Assembly (NCBI RefSeq): GCF_000613885.1 | Contig: NZ_BAJV01000002.1 | Span: 217,158 to 281,157 of the forward strand | Direction of reading: 5' to 3' | From: Asaia prunellae JCM 25354 | Lineage (GTDB): Bacteria > Pseudomonadota > Alphaproteobacteria > Acetobacterales > Acetobacteraceae | DNA: 64,000 nt | Shown here: in pieces, positions 45,841 to 56,553 of the stretch | Layout of the letters: each line of letters starts with the position of its first letter | Position numbering within the stretch: the stretch's first letter is position 1 | The notes under the pieces: model-generated | Database searches by the model: none | Told to the model about the DNA's origin: nothing | The model's input: the letters and a program-made list of their open reading frames with translations, nothing else | Program-made: the position numbers and the translations under genes

Positions 45841-48800
45841 ACTGGCTTGCCCTGCGCCAGGTGGCGCTGCTCGGCCAGCTGCCTGTTTGCGGTCTCCAGA
45901 AGACGTCGCAACAATTCGGCCAGGGTCTGGTTATTGCTGGCCAGCATGGCCCTGAGAGCAGATTCAGTAATCGTGTCAGGCTTGATGCTCCCGATCGATT
46001 GCAGGACTTGCTGGATGCGCGTGTAATCATTGACAAAGTCGCGACCAGAGCCGTTGTAGCTCTGGCTCTGCGCCAGAAAGGTTTCTGACGCACCGCGCAG
46101 GGATTGCAGAGCATTGTAATCACCCTGCTGCGCCTGAGCCGCGAGAGAGCTGAAATTGTCATTGGTGCCCGGTATTGTGCTTCTGCCGAGAGCGGCGAAT
46201 AGCTTGAAACGTTCAGCCCCTTGGCAAAGTCCAGCAGATTACTGACCACTGAGGCTGCCGAGCTTTCAGCCTGATCGCGCTGCTGCCTGGCCTGTTCTGC
46301 TGCCCGTTCGGCTTCCTGCTTTGCCGCTTCTGCGGCCTGTTTTGCAGCATCCGCAGCCTTGTCTGCATATTGCTTCTGGATGGCCAGACGTTCGGCACCC
46401 AGCGTCTTTTCCAGATCGGCAGCCTGCTGGAGATAGGTTTCATTGCCTGCATAGGCCTCGCCAAGAAACCCTTTCCAGCTTTCGGCCAGCTGGCGCTGCT
46501 GCTGCATGGCGGACAGGTCGAAATTCGCCAGATCGGCCCCTTCCTGATTGCCCTGCGCCGCCAGAAGACGGGCCTGGACCGATTGCGCGCTTTCGGACAG
46601 GCTCAGCATGTTCTGCTCATAGCCCTGGCGATAGAGCGTGCTGAACTTGTCATTCAGCGCGTTGCCGTCGAGCCCGTAGGAACTGGCCTGGCTCGCCGCT
46701 GCCTCATAGGTCTTTTTCAGCGTCTCCATCTGGTCGACCCAGCTCTGCTGGCCGTTGACCGTGGCCTTCATCAGATTGGGCATGGTGTTGGTGACAAATT
46801 CGGTGATGGTCGCAACCTGTGATTGCAGATCGCTGGTCGAGACCGTCTTGCCGTTGAGCATGGTATCAAGCGCCGTGCGCAGGTCACCCGTCGCCGTGGT
46901 AAAGCCCGAGACCGTGACCGTGCCGTCACTGTTGAACTTCGAGACGGCCACACCCAGCGCATCGACCGTATCGGCCATGGTTTTCAGCTGCGTGACGGCG
47001 CTCTGGAAAGAGGCAACACTGTCGAAACTTGCGGGCATCCCCTGCGAGAGCGCCTGCGAGAATGTCGGGTTGTCATCACTGCGGAGCTTCACCCCGCCAA
47101 GCAGATCCCTGAGGCTCACCGAACGCTGTGACGCATCCTTGTTGTTCGGATCGTCGCGTACCGTGCCGAGATAGGCGTTTTCGGCCTTCAGCCGAGGCTT
47201 GTCATCATGGTGTTGAGACTCTGGATCTCGGCCTTGAGCTGTGCGGTGATGCTGTCGGTCTGCTTCTGGTTCCAGGTCCTGCCGATGCTGAACTGGTCGC
47301 CTTCGAGCAGAACCTGATCGATCGTGTACGGATTCTTCTTGTGACCGAAGAGCCCGCCGAGAAGGCCACCGATGCCGCCCCCGGCGATACCGCCGATCAA
47401 TGTTCCGATACCAGGAACAAGGGAGCCGATCCCGGCACCAATGGCGGCCCCGGCGCCAGAGCCGATCATGCCATAGGTTCCGCCCCCGATATTGCCGAGG
47501 GCCGAACCGATCCCGAACCCGCCACCGAGACCGCCGAACAGCTTGCCCACCGTCGCGGTGCCAAAGAGTTTTGTCCCGAGCGCGTTCGACAGCCAGCCGC
47601 CCGAGCTGGTCACGCTGCTTGCGGCTGTGCCGGCACCGGGGATGGAGACGCTGCTGGCCGCATTGCCGATCGAGCCCCCCGAGGCCAACGCATCGGAAAC
47701 ACCTGATATCGTGTTGCGCGTGCCGCCATCCAGCGCATTGAGCGCCGGATTGATCAGGGCAAGTTTCGCCACCATGCCGACAATCTGCGTCTGGAGCCCC
47801 TGCAGGACCGATTTGAAACTGACCGCCCCCTTGCTGCCCTGCACAAAGGCCTGGGTCACGCTGTTGGTGAGCGTGTCAAACATGCTCTCCAGGCTTCCCG
47901 TCAGATCGTCCAGAACGGATTTCTGGTGCTGGTAGGCATTGGTCGCGGTCTGGATGGCCGCCACATTGGCGAGATAGGCCTGATTTGTTTCCGTATTGAC
48001 GTTGCCCCCTTCTTTCAGAATGCGGTTGCGTTCTTTCATCACCGCGATCTGGACCGAAACCGCATCGCTGTTTTGCCCTATCGCCGCCGTCTGGGCCTTG
48101 ATGACCTCCAGATCCAGCGACTGGCCATAGAGCTTGCCTGCATTGGCCATATCGACCTGCGAGGCCGTGGCCGATTTCATGGAGCCGGTCAGGATTTCCA
48201 GTTGCCGGGCCTGTTCGGCCGTTCCTTGTCTCGATGTTGCGCGTACCTTCTCGGCCGCCTCCATCGCCTGCTGGTATTGTGTGAGCGAGCCTTTCGAAGC
48301 GTCATAGCCAGCAAGCAGATCCTGCTCGGCCTGTGTGCGCTCATTGATGGCCGCGACCGACTGGTTGAACTGATTTGTCAGGATCGCCTGTTGACGGGTT
48401 TCAGCCTCGGCCAGCTGGGCGGCTGTGGCGTGTTCCTGCCCCATGCGGCGCGCGGCTTCCTCGACCTGCTGGTGTACCTGGACCATGGCAGCCTCGGCGG
48501 CCGAGTAGGTTCTTGCGCTTTCGGCTGCAAGGCTCTGCTGATGGGCCAGCGTCTGCAACGGGTCGCGCAATTCGTTGATCGCACCGCGCTGGCTGTTGAT
48601 CTTGTCGGTCAGAATGCCCGTCTGCTCGGCATAATCGGCGTCTGATACCTTGCCAGTCGTGTGCAGGTCGTTCAGCGCCTTCTGGGCGGCAGTCAGGGCG
48701 GTTATCGCCTGTTCGCGGTCGCGTATCTGGCGGCAATACTGCCATCATCACCCCGCAGCTGGTCATCAACCTGCATCTGACGCGAGGCGATTGCCTGGGC

Positions 48801-50597
48801 GCCATAGACCTCACCCCCGGTCGCCTTTTGGGCATAGGCCGCGACACTTTCAGGCGGGCTTGCAATCTTGCCTGACAGATATTTGTCAACGTTCCCTTCG
48901 CCCCAGTTATAGGCCATGGCGACAAGAGCCTGGTTGCCGTCATATTTGGTATAGAGCCGCATCAGCAGCTGCACGCCTGCCGTGACGTTGCCTGTGGCCG
49001 TGCGCAGATCATTGCCATTGGCATTGCCGGGCATGACCTGCATGGCGCCCAGCGCGCCTGCCGCAGACTGCACCACCTGACCTGACCTGTCGTACTGGCC
49101 TGTTGCGCTCTCGATCGGCTGGATACGATGCGCCAGGGCCAGAACGTCATTATTTGCACCAAGACGGGCGCCCACGCTGTCGATGGTCTTGCCGATACCT
49201 GCCACATCGGACGCCGCCATTTCACGACGCTGGAAGAAATCGTGAACTGCAGGGATCTTGTCGATCTGCGCGAATTCCCATGCGCGGATCTCTTTCGCCT
49301 TCTCGAGAACCCACTGAATACCTTGCACGGCCTTGAGAGCACCGGCTGCGATGCCTTCGCCCAGCCAGTTCACAAACTGCCCGAGAGGGGCAAAACTTTC
49401 ATGGAGCGATACGTTCATTTCGTGGAGTGCCCGGTGAAGAGGCGTCACGCCCTGATCGGCAGCATTGGCCGAGGCCTTGCCGACCTGCCCCATGAGGAGC
49501 GACCAGGCCCCCATACGATCACCGCTGGTCTGCATATCGCGGATCTGCTGTACCAGTCCCTCATGGACGCCGAGCAGCCCTTTCTGGGCGAAATCCTCCG
49601 CAGCCCTGGCCGGATCAGCAAAGGCGGCCGTCATTTCCCTGGCTGCGTCGGGCACATCCTTACCCAGGACCGTTGCAACGTTGCGGGCGGTCGTGGCGAG
49701 CGCGTCGAGGTCGCCGCCGCTAATGGAAGGCACGGCCGCAAAGGTCGCGGTGACCGAGCGGCTGTCATTGAGAGACAGGCCACTCTTGCCAGAGATCCGT
49801 CGCGCAGCCTCTTCGGCAGCGCCCGCCATGGTCGTGTAATCGCTGCGTGTGGCCCGCAGGGTCTGGCCAAGCGCGGCAAGATGCGCCTCTTCGGTCTCGG
49901 CTGCGCTGCCCATTTTATAGATGCCCACACCGGCTGCGACAGCGAGAGCCGCCAGACCGACCGGCCCCATAAGTAATCCGCCGACGATCTGCGTGGCCTT
50001 GCCGAAGCCCCCCATGACCGTGACCATGTTCGGCACCTGGTAGAATGCGGCTTTCATGGCGCCGCCACCGGCGAGCACCTGATCGGCGAATTTATGGGCT
50101 TCACCTGCCAGAATGCCGATCTGGTAGCTCGTCAGTTTTGCAACCGCCGTGCCTTCGGCAAGGGCGGCATTGGAAGCCTTGGTGGCGCTCACGTCACCAG
50201 CCAGCGCAGCACCGCGGGCGCGGAGGGCTTCAATGGTTTTGTTCGAGGCAGCCTCGACTTTCTCATAAGCGACGGTCTGGGTGGCGACGATGTCGTTATA
50301 TTGTTGCTGGGTGATTTTCCCTTGCGCCAGATCGGATCGCGCCCGCTCGAGACGCTGTTCGAGCCGGGCAAAAGCCGTTTCCGTGCGGTTGGTTGCTTTC
50401 TGAACCCCGTCCATCGACTGCACAAACTGTGCCGTCGTCTGAGCCGTCCGGCGCAGACCTTCATTGCCCCCGTCCACGCTCTTTGCTGCCTGATCGATCG
50501 ACGCGCCCATGTTCTGCGCGCTTTGTGCAATGTGCTCGGCTTTTTGCGAATATTCATCCTCGAGCCGGGCAATAAGCGTGGAGATGCGTGTCGTCAT
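45837..50597 (-). CDS. Tape measure protein with a lytic transglycosylase domain (three apparent frameshifts)
   Basis: Sets tail length and takes part in DNA entry. The corrected chain is about 1587 residues, one of the longest in the window. It starts with coiled coils (EHIAQSAQNMGASIDQAAKS), has a hydrophobic segment near residues 200-235, and an SLT-type domain at about residues 490-600: catalytic Glu in IQPIESATGQYD, AAGALGAMQVMPGNA, and AYNWGEGNVDKYL. A glycine-rich hydrophobic stretch follows near residue 1010-1090, then more coiled coil. Breaks lie near 48746, 47191 and 46175, each one missing base. Confidence 0.88.
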
Positions 50598-50614
50598 CGT
50601 TCAGACTTTCGCGG

Positions 50615-51334
50615 TTAGTGGTCGGGATCGCTTATGATGAGTGCCGGGTAGGTGACGGGTTGTCCCGCCGCCAGATCCTTGCGGCGTGCCAGGTACTTCT
50701 GCCCCCGTCGAAAGGCGGATGAGCGCATATCGAGCTTGGCCAGCCTGCGCGCGGCGCCCCCCTTGAGCAGATAAGGCGCGTGAAAAGCGCCGATCGTACC
50801 GCTGAGATTGATGAATCTCCGCCAGACCGTCATGCCGGGATAAGCCCGGTAAACAGACTGCCTGACTGATTCGACGATCTTCGCGGGCACAGACATTTTC
50901 GTCATGGCGCCCGTGTCGATCTTGCGGGCATAGGGGGCCGGATTGACGATGATCACCTCGGCACCGAAGGGCAGATCTTCCAGATCCCTCGTCCAGACCT
51001 GATCGTTCACGAGAACGCTCCAGGCATCGCGATAGGCGCCCGACGAGACCGGAGACCGGGCGCGGCACTGGTCGAGCGCATAAGCCGCGGCCTCTGCGAT
51101 CCGTCCGAAATTATAGACAATGCTTCCGCCGACCCTGAGCGTGGTTTCTGGCGCATCGGGCACATCATTGACGAGACGCTGCCAGTGACGGGACGCCTCG
51201 CCAGACGCTACAAGACGGTCGCGCTCTGTCGTGACATCGGCGATCAGAAGGGCGCGCGCTTTGTCGACAGATAGCTCTTCCGTCACGAAGCGGTTCATTT
51301 CCTCAATGAACGACACAGAGCTTTTGCGGGCCAT
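50615..51334 (-). CDS. Phage structural protein of unknown function before the tape measure
   Basis: A 239-residue protein between the chaperone genes and the tape measure. The middle has AYRDAWSVLVNDQVWTRDL and VIIVNPAPYARKIDTGAM, a pattern like HK97 gp10/tail-completion proteins, but I do not claim membership. It overlaps no neighbour, with 17 bases to the tape measure start. Confidence 0.6.
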   Translation of the reverse strand: MARKSSVSFIEEMNRFVTEELSVDKARALLIADVTTERDRLVASGEASRHWQRLVNDVPDAPETTLRVGGSIVYNFGRIAEAAAYALDQCRARSPVSSGAYRDAWSVLVNDQVWTRDLEDLPFGAEVIIVNPAPYARKIDTGAMTKMSVPAKIVESVRQSVYRAYPGMTVWRRFINLSGTIGAFHAPYLLKGGAARRLAKLDMRSSAFRRGQKYLARRKDLAAGQPVTYPALIISDPDH

Positions 51335-51337
51335 AGC

Positions 51338-51706
51338 TCATCCCTTCAGGAATTCTCCGAGATCTTTGGTGATCCGGTCATTTCGGCGTTCGATAAAAAA
51401 GCCGTCCATCGCGCGTACCTGTGCGATGAGCCAGGGGCGTTCTTCCTCGGTAACGGCATTGACCTGGCACCAGAGCGCCAGTGCGCTCCAGGTGATGCCG
51501 GAGGGGCGGGAGACGCCACGGGTTTTGCCCATGGCCACCCCGATCAGTTCCATGGTCCAGGTGCGGTCATGTTCCAGCTCGTGCCAGCATCGCCAGGGAC
51601 GTTCGAGCACGGGCGGAAGTTGCGGTCGCTCCGACAGGAGCTGCTCCCGTATCTCGGGCGCTTCTTCCGGCCGGAGATACCAGCCGAATTCCAGCTCCCA
51701 GGCCAA
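51338..51706 (-). CDS. Tail assembly chaperone, T-like part made by -1 frameshifting
   Basis: A 122-residue open frame (TTG start as listed) rich in Trp and charged residues. It continues in frame with the -1 slip at 51718-51724, which would join it through a short linker (KLIEA) to the end of the preceding gene. Combined length would be about 270 residues, close to lambda gpGT. It probably has little or no independent start. It lies immediately before the genes leading to the tape measure, as in lambda-like phages. Confidence 0.7.
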   Translation of the reverse strand: MAWELEFGWYLRPEEAPEIREQLLSERPQLPPVLERPWRCWHELEHDRTWTMELIGVAMGKTRGVSRPSGITWSALALWCQVNAVTEEERPWLIAQVRAMDGFFIERRNDRITKDLGEFLKG

Positions 51707-51714
51707 TGCCTCGA

Positions 51715-52152
51715 TCAGTTTCCCACGGCTTCCTCATGCTCGCGGGCGCGGTCGTCACCGACGCGGGCCGCCGCCGAGATGGCCAATGCAATCAGCATCG
51801 GCTGCTCGCCACTGGCGAGCATGGCCCTGAACTCGTCCAGCGTAACGTCTTGCCCGTCATCATGCTGCAGCCCGTTCACGCCCAGCACGCAATGATCGGC
51901 AATGGCCTGCCCCTGGGCGCGGTCATCCTCGGAGGGTGGCAGGTTCTCGGCATTATAGCTCAGACCGCCCGGTTTCTGCCCGCGATTGAGCCTGCGGGCG
52001 GCTGCTATTTTCAGATCATGGAGGGCGTCACGATAACGCGGGGTGAAACCGCGTGTGGTGATTTCGAACGTGCTGCCGATCGGGCCGACCTCGACGGTCT
52101 CGCCTTCGCGCATACGGTCCTGATTGCGGGAAAAATCGGAGAGTTTTGCCAT
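51715..52152 (-). CDS. Tail assembly chaperone, G-like protein
   Basis: A 145-residue protein between the tail tube and the tape measure region. It starts MAKLSDFSRNQDRMREGETV and ends in HEEAVGN. Position, size and the slippery site at its end match the gpG partner of lambda, which coats the tape measure with gpGT during tail building. The sequence itself does not show a family motif to me, so the name rests on context. Confidence 0.7.
   Translation of the reverse strand: MAKLSDFSRNQDRMREGETVEVGPIGSTFEITTRGFTPRYRDALHDLKIAAARRLNRGQKPGGLSYNAENLPPSEDDRAQGQAIADHCVLGVNGLQHDDGQDVTLDEFRAMLASGEQPMLIALAISAAARVGDDRAREHEEAVGN
51718..51724 (-). promoter_or_regulatory. -1 programmed ribosomal frameshift site GGGAAAC
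   Basis: Reading the minus strand, the last codons of the G-like gene are GTG GGA AAC TGA. G-GGA-AAC fits the X-XXY-YYZ slippery rule in frame, and the stop follows at once. A one-base backward slip gives GGG AAA CTG ATC GAG and opens the next frame. Lambda uses the related GGGAAAG at the same place. Confidence 0.75.
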
Positions 52153-52204
52153 GACTATGAGCTTTCAGAGTGGGTGACTGAACGGGAAATGAAGTGCGAA
52201 AGCA

Positions 52205-53164
52205 TCAGGCTTTCGGGGGAGTCTCTGGCTTGAAGCGCCGGATGCTGAAGGTGCCACCGCCGGGCTGCGGATTGCCCTCGAGGTCGAACCTGGCAATCAC
52301 CGACTGGTTTTTGCCCCCGGCATTGATCTGCGGGTTTTGCAGCGAGGCATTGAGAAAGGTCAGGTCGTAACCCTGATTGAGACCGTCCCGGACGGTCGCC
52401 GTGATCGCCCCTTGCTGGCCATCCACGAAGCGGTCGTAGAGTTCGTAATTGCGGAAGAAGATCTCCAGACTGCCGGTTGCGAGCAGCTCGCCGGGACGGA
52501 TACCGCAGGCATCGGCATGGCCCATGCCGTAATCGGTATCAGCGCCGTTGCGCTGCAGGGAGAGCTGGAAGCTGCGCACGCAGCCCTCAGGCGCGACCCC
52601 GCCGATCGTCAGGCCACCAAAGCCCTTGACGGTGTTGATGACATCCCCGGTCGGGGCTGCGATCAGGCTGGAGGCAGGTGACGCGCCCTGGCGTTTCTCG
52701 CCCTTGAACGCCATGTCGAAGGATACCTGCGCAAAGCCGCCCTGACTGAAATTCAGCTGCGCCTGCCGGATGAACCCGCCATTGCGGATGATCCAGGAAT
52801 CCCCCAGACGCTCGATAATCGTCCAGCACTTGACGAGCCGACCATTCGTCAGCCCGTCATCAGCCCAGTCGCCGCCCATAACCGCTGCCAGCAGATCGTC
52901 ATAGGTTCCCCAGGAGAGGGCGCCTGACAGACTTCCCGATACACTGACCTGCGTGGTGACCGCCTGGGCTGCTTCGGGGATATCATCGATTTCTTCGGGG
53001 CGATTGCGCTGGAACTGCTGGCGAAAACTTTCGCCTGTAAAACGCGCCATCTGATAGGCGCCGGTTGGTATGATTCCGTACTGATCTTCCAGAGCGAAAG
53101 CGATGCGCGTATCATTCGTCTGATAGGCGGCCGCGTAATTCTTGGTAGCACCGGCAAAAGCCAT
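52205..53164 (-). CDS. Major tail tube protein (paralogue 1)
   Basis: A 319-residue tail tube protein. It has the order of a siphophage tube: a long N-terminal part with VSGSLSGALSWGTYDDLLAAV and a core with GDSWIIRNGGFIRQAQLNFS and QGGFAQVSFDMAFKGEK. These blocks match paralogue 2 at 56554-57564. The position right before the chaperone genes is that of the true major tube protein. ATG 53164 is used as start. Confidence 0.78.
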   Translation of the reverse strand: MAFAGATKNYAAAYQTNDTRIAFALEDQYGIIPTGAYQMARFTGESFRQQFQRNRPEEIDDIPEAAQAVTTQVSVSGSLSGALSWGTYDDLLAAVMGGDWADDGLTNGRLVKCWTIIERLGDSWIIRNGGFIRQAQLNFSQGGFAQVSFDMAFKGEKRQGASPASSLIAAPTGDVINTVKGFGGLTIGGVAPEGCVRSFQLSLQRNGADTDYGMGHADACGIRPGELLATGSLEIFFRNYELYDRFVDGQQGAITATVRDGLNQGYDLTFLNASLQNPQINAGGKNQSVIARFDLEGNPQPGGGTFSIRRFKPETPPKA

Positions 53165-53239
53165 GAGGACAAACTCCCATAAAAAAGGCCGCACAAGGCG
53201 ACCTCTCCAACTATCTGCACACAGGATGAGCGACGGAAT

Positions 53240-54010
53240 TCAGACTGTAATTCCGTCCTGTTCGAGGTCGTCTCTGACCATGGCAGCTACAGCAGCCATT
53301 TCCGCATCGGTCAGCGCGATATTCCAGAGTATGGCGCGGGCTATCTGTACGGACTGCGCCATTCCGAAAACCGGAACATAATCGGCGCCCAGGGCGATCG
53401 AAGGCGTTTCACCGGGCTTGATGTAGAGTGATCCCGGCCAGGTCTGCGTCTGTTCGGTTCCTGCCGTTACTGCCCGGATCATGGCTGTCGTGTTCTGATC
53501 GTCCGATGCGATCCGCCCGACATAGAGCCCCCATGCCATGAGCTGCGTCTCCGTCAGCGGGGCTCCGGCGAATTGCGTCGAGATCCTGCCGTCTTTCTCG
53601 GGACAGACATAGACGAGGGCATTATCCTTGTTGAGCGTAACAAATACGCCGTTCCATTCTCCTTTGCTTGCACTGTTGTAGTAATTGCCACCCAGCGCGC
53701 CTGCATAGGACAAGCCATCCTGCGGTGCTTTCAGCAATCGGGCTGCAAACAGGAACGTCATGTCTTTTGTTGCCGGAACCGGGGTTTGTAACGCAGCTGG
53801 TACGGCCAGGCCGCGTCCGAGCTGCACGCCCATCCCGTCGATTTTCGGAAGCGAAAGAAAAGGTACGGCGGGAAGGCCGCTTTCGGCCATATTCTCGAGC
53901 GGCGTCTTGAACCGGCTCGCATAGGCAGGCTGCTGGCTGGTCGGATAGATATAGCCCAGGGCCGAGCTGACGGCGCGGCCGGAGACCGTATGCGTCTGAA
54001 CATAATTCAT
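53240..54010 (-). CDS. Phage protein with a LamG/concanavalin-like pattern
   Basis: A 256-residue protein downstream of the fibre, joined by an ATGA overlap. The segment DMTFLFAARLLKAPQDGLSY and the end ARAILWNIALTDAEMAAVAAM follow the LamG-like style of tail adhesins that bind sugars. I infer a receptor-binding accessory. No catalytic motif is visible. Confidence 0.6.
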   Translation of the reverse strand: MNYVQTHTVSGRAVSSALGYIYPTSQQPAYASRFKTPLENMAESGLPAVPFLSLPKIDGMGVQLGRGLAVPAALQTPVPATKDMTFLFAARLLKAPQDGLSYAGALGGNYYNSASKGEWNGVFVTLNKDNALVYVCPEKDGRISTQFAGAPLTETQLMAWGLYVGRIASDDQNTTAMIRAVTAGTEQTQTWPGSLYIKPGETPSIALGADYVPVFGMAQSVQIARAILWNIALTDAEMAAVAAMVRDDLEQDGITV

Positions 54011-56547
54011 CGTTCGAGATCCCGTACAATAAAGGCATTGATGGAGTCAGCGAGGGTCGAGGCAATCACCCTGCCTGCCGAGGGCAGCGGATGGATTCCG
54101 TCAGGGTGCCAGACGATCGTATCGACGCCGGTCTTGCCGAAAGGCGACAAGGGCATTCCTGCCGTAAACGGCCCGACAAGGGTCAGATCCGGGTTCTCGC
54201 CGCAGGGGAGGTATTGCCAGAACCACTCCTGGTCACCGGCGAAGATTTCGGAAATCACCCAGACATGCTGCACGCCGCCTTCCAGAAGCGCCGCCACGAT
54301 TTTCCGGATGTTCTGCATGGTGACATCCTTGTTTCGCCCTCCGGCAAAATCATTGATCCCTAGCCAGATGACCGCGAGATTATAGGCATCAGGGTCACGG
54401 GCGAGATCGTCCTGAACCCCTGGCAGGGTCATGGAAATGAAATCTTCGGTTTTCGAACCGGATACTCCGAGATTGATCACCGTCATGGGCTGATCGAGAT
54501 AATCACTGATCATGGTCGGCCATGTGAGCCCGTTCTCGCTCAGATATCCGGCCGTACGGCTGTCACCTATGGCCCAGAGACGGGGCCGGGCCTGCGGGGT
54601 CCAGTCCCAGCGAAGAGCGCCCGACCGGTACGCACGGCTGAAATCGGTCTCCGTGGCCGCCCGCCTGGCAAGGACCACGCCGGTCAGCACACCATTGCAG
54701 GACTGTCCCACGCCAGAGGCTCCAAGCGTGAACCCTGTCGCATTGCCCTCGAGTGCGGATGGATAGACCGCGATCGGGTCCGACTGCTCGCCGCTCCAGA
54801 CAGACACCACACCACCAGCCGCACTGATTCCCGCCATGCCCGGATTGCACTTCTGGCGCGAGGCACCCCTGAAAAAGGTCTTGCCGTCATGGACGCCCAG
54901 CCTGCCATCCTCATCGATGCCGCTGATCGTCGAGAACGTACCCACTGTCAGCAGCTGGATATTCTCGTTCAGCGCCGAGTTGGTGGCGGTCCATTTTCCG
55001 AATGCCAGGGCGGTAAAGGACGATGACGGAACCGAAATTTCTGCATTGGCCAGAGCCCTGCGCTGCCTTGCGCCGGAGGCATCAAAAGAGATCGCTGCGT
55101 GACCGTTGACCGTGACAGCGCCGATCCTCGGCGCATTTCCGTAAGTGCCGGTCAATGGATGATTCCGGCCAGACTGGTCGTAAAGGGTCGTGACCTCCGC
55201 CGGGCTGCCCGTATCGCGCATGACAAGGACGCGTGCGAGTGCATCCGCATCGTGGCGTCCTCCCGGCAGGATACTGATCGTCGTGACCTGCCTCGCGCCC
55301 CCCGCAATCGTCGTGACATCGAAGGCGGGGCCGGTATACCCGCCGATCATGGCATCCACGCCCCAGGCTCCCGCCAGATCGGTACCGAACACATCGCCGG
55401 GGCAGGCGCCAGCACCGTCACGAGCCAGATCCCAGATTGCACCCTCGGCGCTGCTTTTCAGGCAGGTATAGAGCGTCCTGTCTGCCTGCCAGAGATCACC
55501 GGCCCTGAACCCGCACCGCTCATCGTCGCGATAGCCGGGCGCACGGCGCGCGACCTTGTCGGCAATCCTGCCTCTTGCCGGGCTATGCGCGCCGGGAAAG
55601 GTCAGATCACTGCCATTTGCGATCACGGCTCCCGATTGATCGAGCGTGATCACGCCGGTGCCCCGCAGTCTCCTGCTCGATCCGCACCGGGCCGATCTGT
55701 GCCCTGGCACCGGGGAAAAGAGGCGACCCGTCCCGCCCTATACCGCCCATGACGGCGCCCATCGCATCGACCCAGGCAGCAAGCCAGCGACCCGATCCCG
55801 CCGTGCCGATACGTGCCTGGCCAGCATGGACCGCTTCAGTCGCGTGCAGGTTTCTGGTCCGTGCCGCGTCGATCTGCATCGTCCCTTCGCCGCTCCGGGG
55901 ATCGCGCTTGACGCGTAACGGCCCGAACAGGGCATCGTCTGATGAAAACTGCGGTGTTCCGTCATGGAGAATGCCACCGAGAACCTGACCCGTTGAGCCC
56001 ACCCAGGCGACTGCCCATTTCTGCGATCCGGGGGTGCGGATCTCGCTCGATCCGGCCCTGATTGCAGAAATCGCGGTTATGGTCTGAGCGACGGCAGCCC
56101 ATCCGGCGCGGGCGAAATAAGCCCAGGCCCCGTTATGATACCAGGCGGCATCGCCAGTATTCCATTCCTTCTGCCCGCCGATCTCGGTCGTTCCGGCTTG
56201 TGAGACAATCCACAGATCGCCTTCACGAGGGTCTGAGGCAAGGAGATCGGGGGTATTGGTCGACGCGTCCCAGCTGCCCCGGAAGGTGAGAGGTGGATCG
56301 CCCGACAGCCCTGCGGTGATCATGACCTTTGCTGCAGCCACTTCAGCGGCAATCGCCCCGACTGCCAGCTGCGCCGACAGGGCCGCGCTCTCCGTTCGGG
56401 CGGCGGCTTGCCAGCCACCTGGGTCTCGAAATCGACAGCATCGATATGGAGCAATGCCGGATCGCCACCGATCCTGCGGGAGATGGCGATCGCATCCCCC
56501 TGGCGGGTCTGAGCGACGCGGGGTGATGCACTGATTTCCTGTGACAT
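54007..56547 (-). CDS. Tail fibre or appendage with a C-terminal SGNH hydrolase (two apparent frameshifts)
   Basis: Corrected length is about 846 residues. The N-terminal third holds two copies of a beta-rich unit (WAVAWVGSTGQVLGGILHDG and WLAAWVDAMGAVMGGIGRDG). The C-terminal part is an SGNH/GDSL esterase: block I LWAIGDSRTAGYL with Ser, the GIND block and the final catalytic HPDGIHPLPS. Such fibres deacetylate or bind surface polysaccharide. Breaks lie near 56415 (one missing) and 55665 (one extra or two missing). Confidence 0.78.
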
Positions 56548-56553
56548 GACACC

